From Anaerolineaceae bacterium (lineage in GTDB: Bacteria; Chloroflexota; Anaerolineae; Anaerolineales; Anaerolineaceae): a stretch of 12,578 nt of DNA. Shown one piece after another: positions 1-7,436 of this stretch; the stretch's first letter is position 1, and every line of letters begins with the position of its first letter. The stretch lies in contig JAGOIM010000026.1 in the NCBI GenBank assembly GCA_017995665.1, forward strand, positions 1 through 12,578, written 5' to 3'. A program made the translations under genes and the position numbers. The notes below the pieces were generated by a model. It worked only from the letters and a program-made list of their open reading frames with translations, made no database searches and was not told the DNA's origin.

Positions 1-2
1 AA

Positions 3-227
3 ACAGCCCGGACAGGCAGCCATCCAATTAACACCAGCGGAGGTCTTAAGTCGAAAGGTCATCCAGTTGGAGCTTCGGGGGTCGGACAGGCTGTAGAAGT
101 TTGGAAGCAAATGCACGGAATAGCCGGCGAACGGCAATTGCCAGGGAAGTTAAGATATGGGCTAACCCATAACGTGGGTGGTACCGGTCAGACCTGCGTG
201 GTGCATATCTTTGAAAATAGGAATTGA
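3..227 (+). CDS. Thiolase (acetyl-CoA acetyltransferase, SCP-x type), C-terminal part only
   Basis: This is the 3' end of a gene that begins before the window; it is read in the frame ending at TGA 225-227, giving 74 residues. The fragment contains the thiolase C-terminal active-site region: an NTSGG motif, then GHPVGASG, whose His is a catalytic residue of thiolases. Near the end is HNVGGTGQTCVVHIFE. Classical thiolases have a catalytic Cys in a CxG motif here; the HN-x-G form is what SCP-x-like thiolases and their archaeal relatives carry. These enzymes form or cleave C-C bonds in acyl-CoA substrates. The next gene starts one base after the stop and encodes a DUF35 protein, a very common partner of this thiolase type, so the two products probably form a complex. 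The chain-length preference cannot be judged from this fragment. Confidence 0.9.
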   Translation, partial: TARTGSHPINTSGGLKSKGHPVGASGVGQAVEVWKQMHGIAGERQLPGKLRYGLTHNVGGTGQTCVVHIFENRN

Positions 228-228
228 G

Positions 229-645
229 ATGACAGAAAAATCTTTGAACACCAAAGAATTCCATCAGGCGATTGCCCAGGATATTTTGATTGGATCCCGC
301 TGCCTTAACTGCGAGAAAATCTCAATTCCCCAGCGTCAAATTTGTCCAAACTGTCATTCTGAACAGGCAGAACGCATTGAAGCCAAAGGCTTGGGTAATT
401 TGGCAGCTTTCACTGTCATTTATGTGCCCACCACAAGCATGGCAGAAGCAGGTTATAATTCTAAAAACCCCTATTGTGTAGGCATTGTCAGTCTGGAAGA
501 AGGTCCCCGCATCAGCGCACAGATCATCAATCTGGATTTGAGCGACCCTGCCACAATTGAAATCGGATTAGCCCTAAAACAAACCTTCACCATTCGTGGT
601 GAGGGAGAATCTGCTAAGAAATATTTGGCGTTTGAACCAGCATAG
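229..645 (+). CDS. DUF35 zinc-ribbon / OB-fold protein, thiolase partner
   Basis: The product has 138 residues. Four cysteines in two CxxC pairs (C25/C28 and C39/C42) form a rubredoxin-like zinc ribbon. It is followed by a beta-rich OB-fold with the usual tail of the family (about residues 52-135). DUF35 proteins bind SCP-x-type thiolases and, in archaea, bridge the thiolase to HMG-CoA synthase so that the acyl-CoA intermediate is channelled. The open frame extends upstream to 178, but that part lies inside the thiolase gene. ATG 229 has AGGA at 219-222 with a six-base spacer and gives a normal family length, so I chose it. The one-base gap to the thiolase stop suggests translational coupling. 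The family call is firm; which reaction the complex performs is open. Confidence 0.9.
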   Translation: MTEKSLNTKEFHQAIAQDILIGSRCLNCEKISIPQRQICPNCHSEQAERIEAKGLGNLAAFTVIYVPTTSMAEAGYNSKNPYCVGIVSLEEGPRISAQIINLDLSDPATIEIGLALKQTFTIRGEGESAKKYLAFEPA

Positions 646-658
646 GAACTGAACCGCG

Positions 659-1462
659 ATGCCACGAATTGCCGTCAACAACACAAATCTGTATTATGAA
701 CTTCACGGACCTGAAGACCGGGATGTGATTGTTCTTTCCAACGGCATTATGATGAGTACCGTCAGTTGGTATTTTCAGACCAAAGTTCTTGCTCAACACT
801 TTCGTGTGCTTCTTTATGATTGTCGCGGGATGTGGCAATCTGACCATCCGGATGGACCTTATTCGATGGAACTCCATGCGGATGATTTAGCAGGACTTCT
901 GGATGCACTCGCAATCGAAAAGGCACACATTGCCGGAATATCCTATGGTTCTGAAATCAGCCTGATGTTTAGTCTGAAATATCCTCAAAAAACTCAAAGC
1001 CTGATTGTAATAAGTGGTGTTTCAGAGGTGCCCTTGTTGCTGAAGCTGCAGTCTTATCCCTGGATGATTGCCGGGGAGAAGAATGATGCAGAGCTTCTCT
1101 TTCACACTTCCATCTTTTTGAATTTTGGCGAAGAATATCTTGTTCGAAACGAAGCACTACTATCGCGTTCGCTTGAAAATTTTGCCGGGTTGAATCTTTC
1201 TTCTTTTGTAAAACTGATGGATGCCTTCAGATCATATGATATTACAGACCAGTTAGGGCAAATCAGCTGCCCAACCTTGATAATTGTTGGAGAGGAAGAT
1301 CCAATCAAGGGTCCTAAGATGGCAAAAATCATGGTCGATCGCATCCCTCAAGCAGAATATGTTGTCGTCCCAGGCGCAGGTCATGCCCTCTGCCTGGACA
1401 AACCTGAACCGCTGAACACGCTTCTATTAGGATTTGCCATGAAGCACAGCATTCAGGCTTAA
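659..1462 (+). CDS. Alpha/beta hydrolase, 3-oxoadipate enol-lactonase-like subgroup
   Basis: This is a 267-residue single-domain alpha/beta hydrolase without a signal peptide, hence cytoplasmic. The nucleophile elbow is G-I-S-Y-G with Ser95. The acid is probably Asp214 in the GEED segment after strand 6, and the catalytic His is His242 in PGAGHA. The oxyanion region reads SNGI rather than the common HGxG. The usual RGHGxSD segment is RGMWQSD (residues 56-62). The overall pattern (YDCRG..SD, DDLAGLLDALAIEKAHIAG) resembles PcaD-like lactonases and other C-C or ester hydrolases, but such similarity does not fix a substrate. It starts 13 bases after the DUF35 gene with AGGA at 644-647 and lies upstream of the importer genes. 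A role in hydrolysing an ester, lactone or thioester handled with the thiolase is an inference. Confidence 0.88.
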   Translation: MPRIAVNNTNLYYELHGPEDRDVIVLSNGIMMSTVSWYFQTKVLAQHFRVLLYDCRGMWQSDHPDGPYSMELHADDLAGLLDALAIEKAHIAGISYGSEISLMFSLKYPQKTQSLIVISGVSEVPLLLKLQSYPWMIAGEKNDAELLFHTSIFLNFGEEYLVRNEALLSRSLENFAGLNLSSFVKLMDAFRSYDITDQLGQISCPTLIIVGEEDPIKGPKMAKIMVDRIPQAEYVVVPGAGHALCLDKPEPLNTLLLGFAMKHSIQA

Positions 1463-1524
1463 AACCGTAACCAACTGGTAATTTGCCAGAGGTAAAGTAG
1501 AAACAAGATTAGATAGGAGAAATA

Positions 1525-2940
1525 ATGAAAAAGTCAATCTATATTGTAGTCGCCATGTTGCTCGTAATGAGCATGGTCCTGAGTGCTTGCGCTCAAACCC
1601 CCGAAGCTCCGGTTGTCCCCGAAGTTCCGGAGGAAGTTGAAGCCCCGGTTGAAGTTGAAGAAGTAATCGAAGAACCTGAGGTTGTCGAAGAACCTGAGGT
1701 TGTTGAAGAACCTGTCGCCGGTTTGACCTGTGCTGAGCCCATCAAAGTCGGTTTGATTACCGATATCACCGGTGCCCTCGCCATCTACGGCGCCATGATG
1801 ACACGTTCTTTCATGCTCGGTATGGAATATGCCACCGGTTCTGAAGGTTCTGCCGGTGCCGTCTATAATTTCGCCGAAGCTCAAGAGAGCACTTTCAAAA
1901 TCGATGATTGCGAAATTCAGGTTTTCGTTCGTGATGACGCCGGTCTTCCCGAGAACACCACCACCGTTGCCAATGAGTTGATTGACATCCAGGGTGTGGA
2001 TTTCCTTGTCGGTACTGCATCTTCCGGTGCAACCGCCGTCTTGCAGGGAATTGCCCTTGCCAATGAAATTCCTTTGATTGTCGCCCCGGCTGCCGCTAAC
2101 GATATTACCGGCAAAGACTTCAATGAATACACCTTCCGCACCTCCCGCAACAACTACCAGGATGCTATAAACGAGTGTAAAGCCCTCACAGCCACTTACT
2201 CATCCTTCATCCAGATCGCTGCTGATTACGCTTTCGGACACGGTTCCGCAGAAGCCTTCCGCGATGCATGTACACTGGATGGTGGCACATTTGTAGCTGA
2301 TGACATCTTTGCTCCTGCCACAACCACCGATTTCACTCCTTACATGGAGCAAATCGCTGCTTCCGGCGCAGAAGCTTACATCGTTACCTGGGCTGGTTCG
2401 GGTTTCATCTCCCTCGTTCAGGCTGCTGCAGACCAGGGCGTCACCGACACCATGGAACTTGGCACAACCTTTATCGACAACATGCTGACCCCGGTCTTTT
2501 ATGGTAATGCCATTGGCACAACTGCTGGTATCGTCTATCACTGGTCAGCGCCAACGAACGCTGCTAACGATTTCCTCGTGGCAGAAGCCAGCGGCCGCTA
2601 TGGCATCTATCCTGATCTCTTTGATGCCGACGGTATGAATGCCGCCATCATGATCATCGAGACCCTCAAGAAAACCAATGGCGATGTTAGCCCCGCCACC
2701 TTGATTGCTGCTATGGAAGGTCTTGAGTTCGAAGGTCCCAAGGGCACCATCTACATCCGCCCCGAAGATCATGTTGCCATTCAAGATATGTACATTCTCA
2801 AGCTTGAGAATGTGACAGATCCTACCGGTAACTACTATTCCTTTGTCGACACCACCCGTCCCGAGCCTCCTTGTTTGCTCACTGAAGCATACCAGGATCG
2901 CTGTGGATCTTTGCCCATCGGCAATCTGTCTGGCAATTAA
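1525..2940 (+). CDS. Liv-type ABC importer, lipoprotein substrate-binding protein
   Basis: The product has 471 residues. It begins with a lipoprotein signal peptide: MKK, a hydrophobic core, then lipobox L19-S20-A21-C22, so the mature protein is anchored outside the membrane by Cys22. Residues 25-65 form a Pro/Glu/Val linker that lifts the binding domain off the membrane. The receptor domain (about 69-471) is of the periplasmic-binding Peripla_BP_6 type, beginning PIKVGLITDITGALAIYG and including a conserved EGPKGTIYIRPEDH segment. It should deliver ligand to the LivH/LivM pore. Six mature-domain cysteines (69, 129, 218, 249, 450, 460) could form disulphides. AGGAGA at 1515-1520 is a strong ribosome site. 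Codons favour GCC, ACC and GTC more than in neighbouring genes, which suggests high expression. The family also carries urea, amides and aromatic acids, so branched-chain amino acids are only the default guess. Confidence 0.94.
   Translation: MKKSIYIVVAMLLVMSMVLSACAQTPEAPVVPEVPEEVEAPVEVEEVIEEPEVVEEPEVVEEPVAGLTCAEPIKVGLITDITGALAIYGAMMTRSFMLGMEYATGSEGSAGAVYNFAEAQESTFKIDDCEIQVFVRDDAGLPENTTTVANELIDIQGVDFLVGTASSGATAVLQGIALANEIPLIVAPAAANDITGKDFNEYTFRTSRNNYQDAINECKALTATYSSFIQIAADYAFGHGSAEAFRDACTLDGGTFVADDIFAPATTTDFTPYMEQIAASGAEAYIVTWAGSGFISLVQAAADQGVTDTMELGTTFIDNMLTPVFYGNAIGTTAGIVYHWSAPTNAANDFLVAEASGRYGIYPDLFDADGMNAAIMIIETLKKTNGDVSPATLIAAMEGLEFEGPKGTIYIRPEDHVAIQDMYILKLENVTDPTGNYYSFVDTTRPEPPCLLTEAYQDRCGSLPIGNLSGN
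1666..1719 (+). repeat. 18-bp in-frame repeats in the lipoprotein linker
   Basis: Three consecutive 18-base units encode I/V-E-E-P-x-x. The first two are identical except for the first two bases (ATC versus GTC). The third diverges at its end. They form part of the acidic, proline-rich tether between lipid anchor and receptor domain, a region likely to vary in length between strains by slippage or recombination. Confidence 0.75.
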
Positions 2941-2952
2941 TCATTTCAACTT

Positions 2953-2989
2953 AGTGTCCCTGGAGTTTTTGCGAACTTCCAGGGACACT
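2953..2989 (+). terminator. Hairpin between binding-protein gene and livG (attenuator or mRNA-stabilising)
   Basis: A 12-bp perfect stem (AGTGTCCCTGGA with TCCAGGGACACT) lies 12 bases after the binding-protein stop. It can be extended by three pairs (GTT/AAC) across one bulged T. The sequence that follows, GCTTTATTTAT, is only loosely T-rich, so this is probably a partial terminator or a 3'-end protector and not a full stop. Such hairpins often sit after the binding-protein gene of ABC operons and let it be expressed above the other subunits. Confidence 0.7.
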
Positions 2990-3035
2990 GCTTTATTTAT
3001 GGAAAATTCGCAAAAAAATAAAGAATTGAGAAGTT

Positions 3036-3809
3036 ATGACGGCACGAGAAAGCATAATTGAAACAAAAAACCTGACCAAATATTTTGGAGGTTTAGCCGC
3101 TGTTGATGATGTTAGCCTCACAATTGAGGCTGGCACTTTGCATGCTATCATAGGACCAAACGGGGCAGGAAAAACGACCTTTTTTAACCTGTTGAGCGGG
3201 AATTTGAAACCCACCAGCGGGAAGGTTTTTTATAAAGGTCAGGACCTGACCAGCACACCGATTCACCGTATGATCCATATAGGAATTGGACGATCTTTTC
3301 AGATTACCAACATTTTCCCTAATTTAACAGTGCACGAAAACATCCGTCTGGCTTCGCAGGTTATGGAAGATAAGAATTTTCGAATTATGATGGAAACTGC
3401 CCAAATGCATTCTGTCGAGAAACGTACCGAAGAAGTGGTTGAAAAAGTTGGTTTGACCAGTCAGGCATACCTGCCCGCTCGTATGCTCTCGCATGGAGAC
3501 CAACGTAAGTTGGAACTGGGCATGATCCTCGCTCCCGACCCTGAAGTACTCTTGCTGGACGAACCAACAGCCGGTATGGCAACTGACCAGGTGCCCGAAC
3601 TGATTACCCTGATTCAGGAAGTACAGGAATCAGGCTCAAAAACCGTTGTTCTGGTAGAGCACAACATGAATGTTGTCATGAAAGTTTCAGACAGAATAAG
3701 CGTCATGCATCAGGGTAAAGTCCTGGCAGAAGGAACACCAACAGAAATCGCAGCAAACCATGAAGTACAAACTGCGTACCTGGGAGGGCTTTATGATCTC
3801 AATAATTAA
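3036..3809 (+). CDS. livG: ABC importer ATP-binding protein, LivG type
   Basis: This 257-residue cytoplasmic ATPase powers the Liv-type importer together with LivF. All nucleotide-binding motifs are present: Walker A GPNGAGKTT (40-48), Q-loop Gln89 in RSFQIT, signature LSHGDQ (151-156), Walker B VLLLDEP (171-177) with catalytic Glu176, and H-loop His209 in VEHNM. The DEPTAGM segment and the C-terminal LAEGTPTEI...AYLG end are typical of LivG. The signature has H-D where many relatives have Y-G or Y-Q; this is a mild variant that keeps the Ser and Gly. The start at 3036 has a weak GAGAAG upstream. The gene follows the binding-protein gene after 95 bases containing a hairpin. Confidence 0.95.
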   Translation: MTARESIIETKNLTKYFGGLAAVDDVSLTIEAGTLHAIIGPNGAGKTTFFNLLSGNLKPTSGKVFYKGQDLTSTPIHRMIHIGIGRSFQITNIFPNLTVHENIRLASQVMEDKNFRIMMETAQMHSVEKRTEEVVEKVGLTSQAYLPARMLSHGDQRKLELGMILAPDPEVLLLDEPTAGMATDQVPELITLIQEVQESGSKTVVLVEHNMNVVMKVSDRISVMHQGKVLAEGTPTEIAANHEVQTAYLGGLYDLNN

Positions 3810-3850
3810 GCGCTTCTCCGGGAAGATTAATTTGAAAACAGCATCAGAAT

Positions 3851-3854
3851 GGAG
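3851..3854 (+). promoter_or_regulatory. Ribosome-binding site that sets the livF start
   Basis: GGAG lies six bases before ATG 3861. The in-frame ATG at 3849 overlaps this site and has no purine-rich site of its own upstream, so 3861 is preferred. Confidence 0.6.
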
Positions 3855-3860
3855 ACTGTT

Positions 3861-4565
3861 ATGACTAACTGTCTTGAAGTAAAGCACATCCATGCTTTCA
3901 TTAATCAGTATCATATCTTAGAGGATGTCGATTTCGTCGTGCCCAAAGGCTCTATTACTGCCTTGCTCGGACGCAATGGTGCGGGAAAAACCACAACCTT
4001 GAAATCCATTCTTGGTTTGGCATCAGTAAGAGAAGGCGAAATACTTTTTGAAGGGAAAGAAGTTCAAGGCATGCGTCCTTTTGAGATTGCTTCACTTGGG
4101 ATAGGTTTTGTTCCGGAACATCGGGCAATCTTCAGGGATTTATCTGTTGAAGAAAATCTGAAAATTGCTGAAAGAAATAAGGGGGATTTGGATCGAAAAC
4201 GAGAATTTATCTTCAACCTCTTCCCAGATTTAAAACGGTTCTTAACCCTGAGAGGCACCGAACTTTCTGGCGGTCAGCAACAAATGCTGGCAATTGCCCG
4301 TGCCTTGGTAGCAGACAACAGTTTGCTCCTGATTGATGAGCCCAGTGAAGGGCTTGCTCCAGTCATCATTGAAAACATGATTGAGGTCATACGGCAATTG
4401 TCCCAGCAGAGCACCGTGGTTCTGGTGGAACAAAATTTCCTGGTGGCAAGTAAGCTTGCAGAGTATTTTGTCATCATTGAAGAGGGAAAGTCAGTCGAAT
4501 CGGGATTAATGAAAGATCTTGAAGCCGATAAAGCTATGATCCATCATTATCTTGGGGCTGCATAG
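3861..4565 (+). CDS. livF: ABC importer ATP-binding protein, LivF type
   Basis: From ATG 3861 this is a 234-residue ATPase, the second nucleotide-binding subunit of the importer. Walker A is GRNGAGKTT (37-45), the signature is LSGGQQQ (135-141), and Walker B is LLLIDEP (155-161) with Glu160. The H-loop position carries Gln191 (VEQN) instead of His, which is usual for LivF proteins and not a defect. The segment GFVPEHRAIFRDLSVEENL corresponds to the LivF Q-loop region. The open frame could begin four codons earlier at 3849, but the GGAG at 3851-3854 favours 3861. The stop lies eight bases before the permease gene. Pairing with LivG as a heterodimer is standard for the family. Confidence 0.94.
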   Translation: MTNCLEVKHIHAFINQYHILEDVDFVVPKGSITALLGRNGAGKTTTLKSILGLASVREGEILFEGKEVQGMRPFEIASLGIGFVPEHRAIFRDLSVEENLKIAERNKGDLDRKREFIFNLFPDLKRFLTLRGTELSGGQQQMLAIARALVADNSLLLIDEPSEGLAPVIIENMIEVIRQLSQQSTVVLVEQNFLVASKLAEYFVIIEEGKSVESGLMKDLEADKAMIHHYLGAA

Positions 4566-4573
4566 GGTTTATT

Positions 4574-6121
4574 ATGAAAAATACATTACAAAAAAACTCA
4601 AAAGCAATTATCGTTCTTGCTTTTATTGCTTTTTTTCTGTTTTTTGCGGCCCGCGGCATGTCAGGTAAGGATGTTGTAATTACCGTTTTGCGCGGATTCT
4701 CTGCCGGGTCAGTCACATTTTTGGTTGCAGCTGGATTCTCGCTGATTTTTGGTTTGCTTGACGTGCTCAACCTTTCGCAAGGCACTCTTTATATGATCGG
4801 TGCCTATGTTGGCTGGACAGTCTATGTCAGACCCGATACATTTATCGACATCCTGACCCCAGTTTTGTTGATTTTAGTTGGTTTTACTCTCAAACCTCTC
4901 TGGAATCGACTTGCAGGCAAAGTGCAGCTACAACCCAAAGTCCGAAAGGTGCTTTCCTGGTTAACGATTGCCGTTGGAATAGTCTTATTGGGATTGCTGC
5001 TGACCCGCTATCCGATTGCCGGTTGGGATTTGAATAAATATTCTGAAAGCCCAATTTCCTATTCTTACATGGCAGATCAAGGTCTGCGAATCATTCCGGC
5101 TGAAGTCACTTTCGATCAGATTTCACCGGTTGTCGCGATCTTAGGACTGCTTGCCAGCAGTTCACTGGCAGCTTTTGGCGTGGCACTTTTGAGCCGTGAA
5201 GAAAAGCTTCTTCAGAGTTTCAATTGGCGCAAATTTTTACCTACTGCAAGCCTTTTCGTCATTGGCATCCTCTGTGTTGTTTTTAATGCACAAATCACGG
5301 CCTGGATGTTCGCATTGAGTACCAACTGGCTTTTTGTGATTGCCATAGTGGTTGCAGTTGTGGCTGGCGTCAGTCTGGGCGCATTGATGGAAACTACACT
5401 CATCAGACCGCTTTATAGCCGACCAATTTATCAACTTATGCTAACCCTTGGTCTGGGGACCATCGGCGTGCAAATTGTGCAGGCTGTTTGGGGCAGACCC
5501 GAATTTGTCTGGCCAAAGCCAGCTCTGTTTGCCGGCACCGGTGGAGCCTGCCCTGCCACAAACCTGACAGACCTCTTTCAGAATCAGTGTTCCACAGTGA
5601 TCTTGCTGGGCGGAAGAGTGAGAGTCTATGACGAAATCTTTATTCCAATCGTGGGCGTTATCGTCTTAATTTTGGTTTGGGTTTTGTTAAAACGTTCGCG
5701 CATCGGAATGATCATTCGCGCTGGCGTTCAGGATCGTCAAATGGTTGAGGCTCTTGGCATCAACGTCAGACGGGTTTTCACTCTGGTGTTTTCTCTGGGT
5801 GTTGGCTTGGCTGCTTTTGGCGGTGCCCTGGCTGCCCCCTCCTCCGGTCTAACCCCAATCATGGGTGACAAATTGCTTTTGAACTCGCTGATAGCCCTGG
5901 CAGTTGGCGGTTTGACCAGTTTCCCCGGAGCTGCCCTGGGTTCGCTTTTGGTAGGTCTCATCCAACAATTCATGATCAAATATGGTCAAATTGGCATCCC
6001 TATCCCCTTTACCGATATCATCTTTAAGCCGTCACCAGCCCTGGTGCCAGCCTCAACCGTCTTGCTGATGGTAATTGTTTTACTCATTCTGCCAAACGGC
6101 TTGCTGGGAAAGAAGGAATAA
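4574..6121 (+). CDS. livH: ABC importer permease, LivH type, with a large internal insertion
   Basis: This 515-residue polytopic membrane protein is the first permease of the importer; typical LivH proteins have about 290-310 residues. The N-terminal part (about 40-82) matches LivH: GFSAGSVTFLVAAGFSLIFG, then VLNLSQGTLYMIGAYVGW. The family pattern resumes near residue 251 with GALMETTLIRPLYSRP, LMLTLGLGTIGVQ, the cytoplasmic coupling segment RAGVQDRQMVEALGINVRRVF (383-402, EAA-like) and ALAVGGLTSFPGAALGS. Residues of about 86-250 are extra: they contain four further hydrophobic stretches (about 92-108, 127-144, 183-206, 224-247) separated by polar loops. Another loop (about 307-350) is also long and holds two cysteines (326, 339). 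No frameshift is seen. The stop is two bases before livM. The call is firm; the purpose of the insertion is unknown. Confidence 0.92.
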   Translation: MKNTLQKNSKAIIVLAFIAFFLFFAARGMSGKDVVITVLRGFSAGSVTFLVAAGFSLIFGLLDVLNLSQGTLYMIGAYVGWTVYVRPDTFIDILTPVLLILVGFTLKPLWNRLAGKVQLQPKVRKVLSWLTIAVGIVLLGLLLTRYPIAGWDLNKYSESPISYSYMADQGLRIIPAEVTFDQISPVVAILGLLASSSLAAFGVALLSREEKLLQSFNWRKFLPTASLFVIGILCVVFNAQITAWMFALSTNWLFVIAIVVAVVAGVSLGALMETTLIRPLYSRPIYQLMLTLGLGTIGVQIVQAVWGRPEFVWPKPALFAGTGGACPATNLTDLFQNQCSTVILLGGRVRVYDEIFIPIVGVIVLILVWVLLKRSRIGMIIRAGVQDRQMVEALGINVRRVFTLVFSLGVGLAAFGGALAAPSSGLTPIMGDKLLLNSLIALAVGGLTSFPGAALGSLLVGLIQQFMIKYGQIGIPIPFTDIIFKPSPALVPASTVLLMVIVLLILPNGLLGKKE

Positions 6122-6123
6122 TC

Positions 6124-7173
6124 ATGATCGCTAAACAGAACTTTTTTACCAGAAATCGTGGCATCCTTATCTTTTTTGTGGTTATGCTGCTTTTGCCATT
6201 TTTGATTGGGATGATCGAAGGTTCCACCCCGGCAATGGTCCTGAGCAACAGTGGCAGCTTCTCCAAGTTTCTTGAAGGTTTGGGCATTGAGATTTTTATC
6301 TTCGCCCTGTTTGCCCTCAGCTATGACCTCTTGTTTGGTGTCACCGGACTGTTGTCTTTTGGGCACTCCATGTTTTTTGCTGTTCCAGCATATTTAACCG
6401 GAATCGCGCTGAAAACAATGCATCTTCCTTTCTGGCAGGTTATTTTGTTGGTCTTGCTGGTTGCCGTTGTTCAGGCTCTACTATTTAGTTTGGTTTTGCC
6501 GCGTGTTAAAGGCGTAACTTTCACATTGGTTAGCCTCGGCTTAGCCTCGGTATTCCATATCATCGTAATGTCCAGCGATATGATTAATCTCACCGGCGCA
6601 GATGTTGGTCTTCAGGGTGTGCCAACACCGACATTTATTGACCCAGCCAGCCAGCGATTCCGTTTCTATCTAATTGCTCTTGTTTTACTTGTGGCAACTT
6701 ATATCTTTTACCGCCGTTTTGTCAGCTCACCCACTGGCAGAGTAGCCGTTGCCATCCGCGAAAATGAGGGACGAACAAAGATGTTGGGTTACAACACCAC
6801 CACCTTTAAGATTGTGGTGATGATTATCTCGTCCATCACAGCAGCGATTGCCGGCATGTTACATGCCCTGTATCAGCCGATTATCAGCCCCTCAGTAGCT
6901 GATTTGGGCTATACCGTAACCGGCTTATTGATTGTGCTGATTGGTGGGGTGGGCACATTAAGCGGAGCTGTCGTTGGTGCTTTTGTTTTACGCTTGCTCG
7001 ATTTCTCCCTAAGACGCTTCATCGGGGAATCTGCCAGCTTTATTACTGGTGCGATTTATGTCATTTTTGTCCTCTTTGTTCCATATGGAATCGTTGGAAC
7101 TTTGCGCTTGAAAAAACTTGGTACAAAAGCAGGTTGGAAAGATCTCATAGCCCGGCTTACCGGAAAGGTATGA
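6124..7173 (+). CDS. livM: ABC importer permease, LivM type
   Basis: This 349-residue membrane protein is the second permease, and its length is close to the family norm. It has about eight to ten hydrophobic segments. The hallmark ALSYDLLFGVTGLLSFGHSMFF is at about 64-85. The cytoplasmic coupling segment, SPTGRVAVAIRENEGRTKMLGYN, is at about 202-224. Near the C-terminus are LLIVLIGGVGTLSGAVVGAF and FVPYGIVGTL. AAGGA just before the livH stop gives a good ribosome site, and the two-base gap implies coupled translation with livH. The gene ends the + strand run and is followed at once by a hairpin with a T-run. With LivH it forms the transmembrane channel that accepts ligand from the lipoprotein encoded upstream. 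Confidence 0.94.
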   Translation: MIAKQNFFTRNRGILIFFVVMLLLPFLIGMIEGSTPAMVLSNSGSFSKFLEGLGIEIFIFALFALSYDLLFGVTGLLSFGHSMFFAVPAYLTGIALKTMHLPFWQVILLVLLVAVVQALLFSLVLPRVKGVTFTLVSLGLASVFHIIVMSSDMINLTGADVGLQGVPTPTFIDPASQRFRFYLIALVLLVATYIFYRRFVSSPTGRVAVAIRENEGRTKMLGYNTTTFKIVVMIISSITAAIAGMLHALYQPIISPSVADLGYTVTGLLIVLIGGVGTLSGAVVGAFVLRLLDFSLRRFIGESASFITGAIYVIFVLFVPYGIVGTLRLKKLGTKAGWKDLIARLTGKV

Positions 7174-7203
7174 TTTCTTTCTTCACTGGATAATTCATTG
7201 CAG

Positions 7204-7235
7204 GCCGGATTCAAAAACAGAATCCGGCATTTTTT
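7204..7235 (+). terminator. Intrinsic terminator of livM (REP-like hairpin)
   Basis: A perfect 9-bp stem (GCCGGATTC 7204-7212, GAATCCGGC 7220-7228) with a seven-base A-rich loop is followed by ATTTTTT. It lies 30 bases after the livM stop. The foot sequence GCAG at 7200-7203 and the stem resemble the REP-like units that follow, so the terminator may itself be one of these elements. Confidence 0.85.
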
Positions 7236-7238
7236 ATC

Positions 7239-7429
7239 GTAGGCCGGCTTGTGTTTTTTCAAGCCGGCATTTCTTTATCGTAAGCCGGCTTGTGTTTTTT
7301 CAAGCCGGCAATCCTTTATCGTAGGCCGGCTTGTGCTCTTCAAACCAGCATTCCTTTATCGTAGGCCAGCTTGTGCTTTTCAAGCCGGCATTTCTTTATC
7401 GTAGGCCGGCTTGTGCTTTTCAAGCCGGC
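7239..7429 (+). repeat. Tandem block of five 40-41 bp hairpin units
   Basis: Units begin at 7239, 7280, 7321, 7361 and 7401. Each reads GTAG/GTAA, left arm GCCGGCTTG, an eight- or seven-base T-rich loop (TGTTTTTT, or TGCTCTT/TGCTTTT), right arm CAAGCCGGC, then a T-rich spacer ending TTTATC. The third unit has a decayed right arm (CAAACCAGC) and the fourth a decayed left arm (GCCAGCTTG). Each hairpin is followed by a T-rich stretch, so each could act as a weak extra terminator for rightward transcription. Confidence 0.85.
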
Positions 7430-7436
7430 ATTACTT

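Noticed and set aside
178..228. Upstream extension of the DUF35 protein start to 178
   Set aside because: This stretch is the coding end of the thiolase in another frame, and ATG 229 has a proper ribosome site.
1463..1524. Possible separate promoter or terminator between the hydrolase and lipoprotein genes
   Set aside because: Only a 4-bp hairpin (CTGG/CCAG) without a T-run and no paired -35/-10 boxes are visible.
1534..1884. 116-codon open frame on the - strand opposite the lipoprotein start
   Set aside because: It is the complement of the Glu/Pro/Val linker and signal peptide and has no features of its own.
4428..4436. Loss of the H-loop His in LivF (Gln191) as a sign of an inactive ATPase
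   Set aside because: Gln at this position (VEQN) is normal for LivF-type ATPases; Walker A, Walker B and the signature are intact.
7239..7429. Possible CRISPR array
   Set aside because: The 40-41 bp period has no unique spacers: the whole unit repeats, including its T-rich joint, and no cas gene is near.
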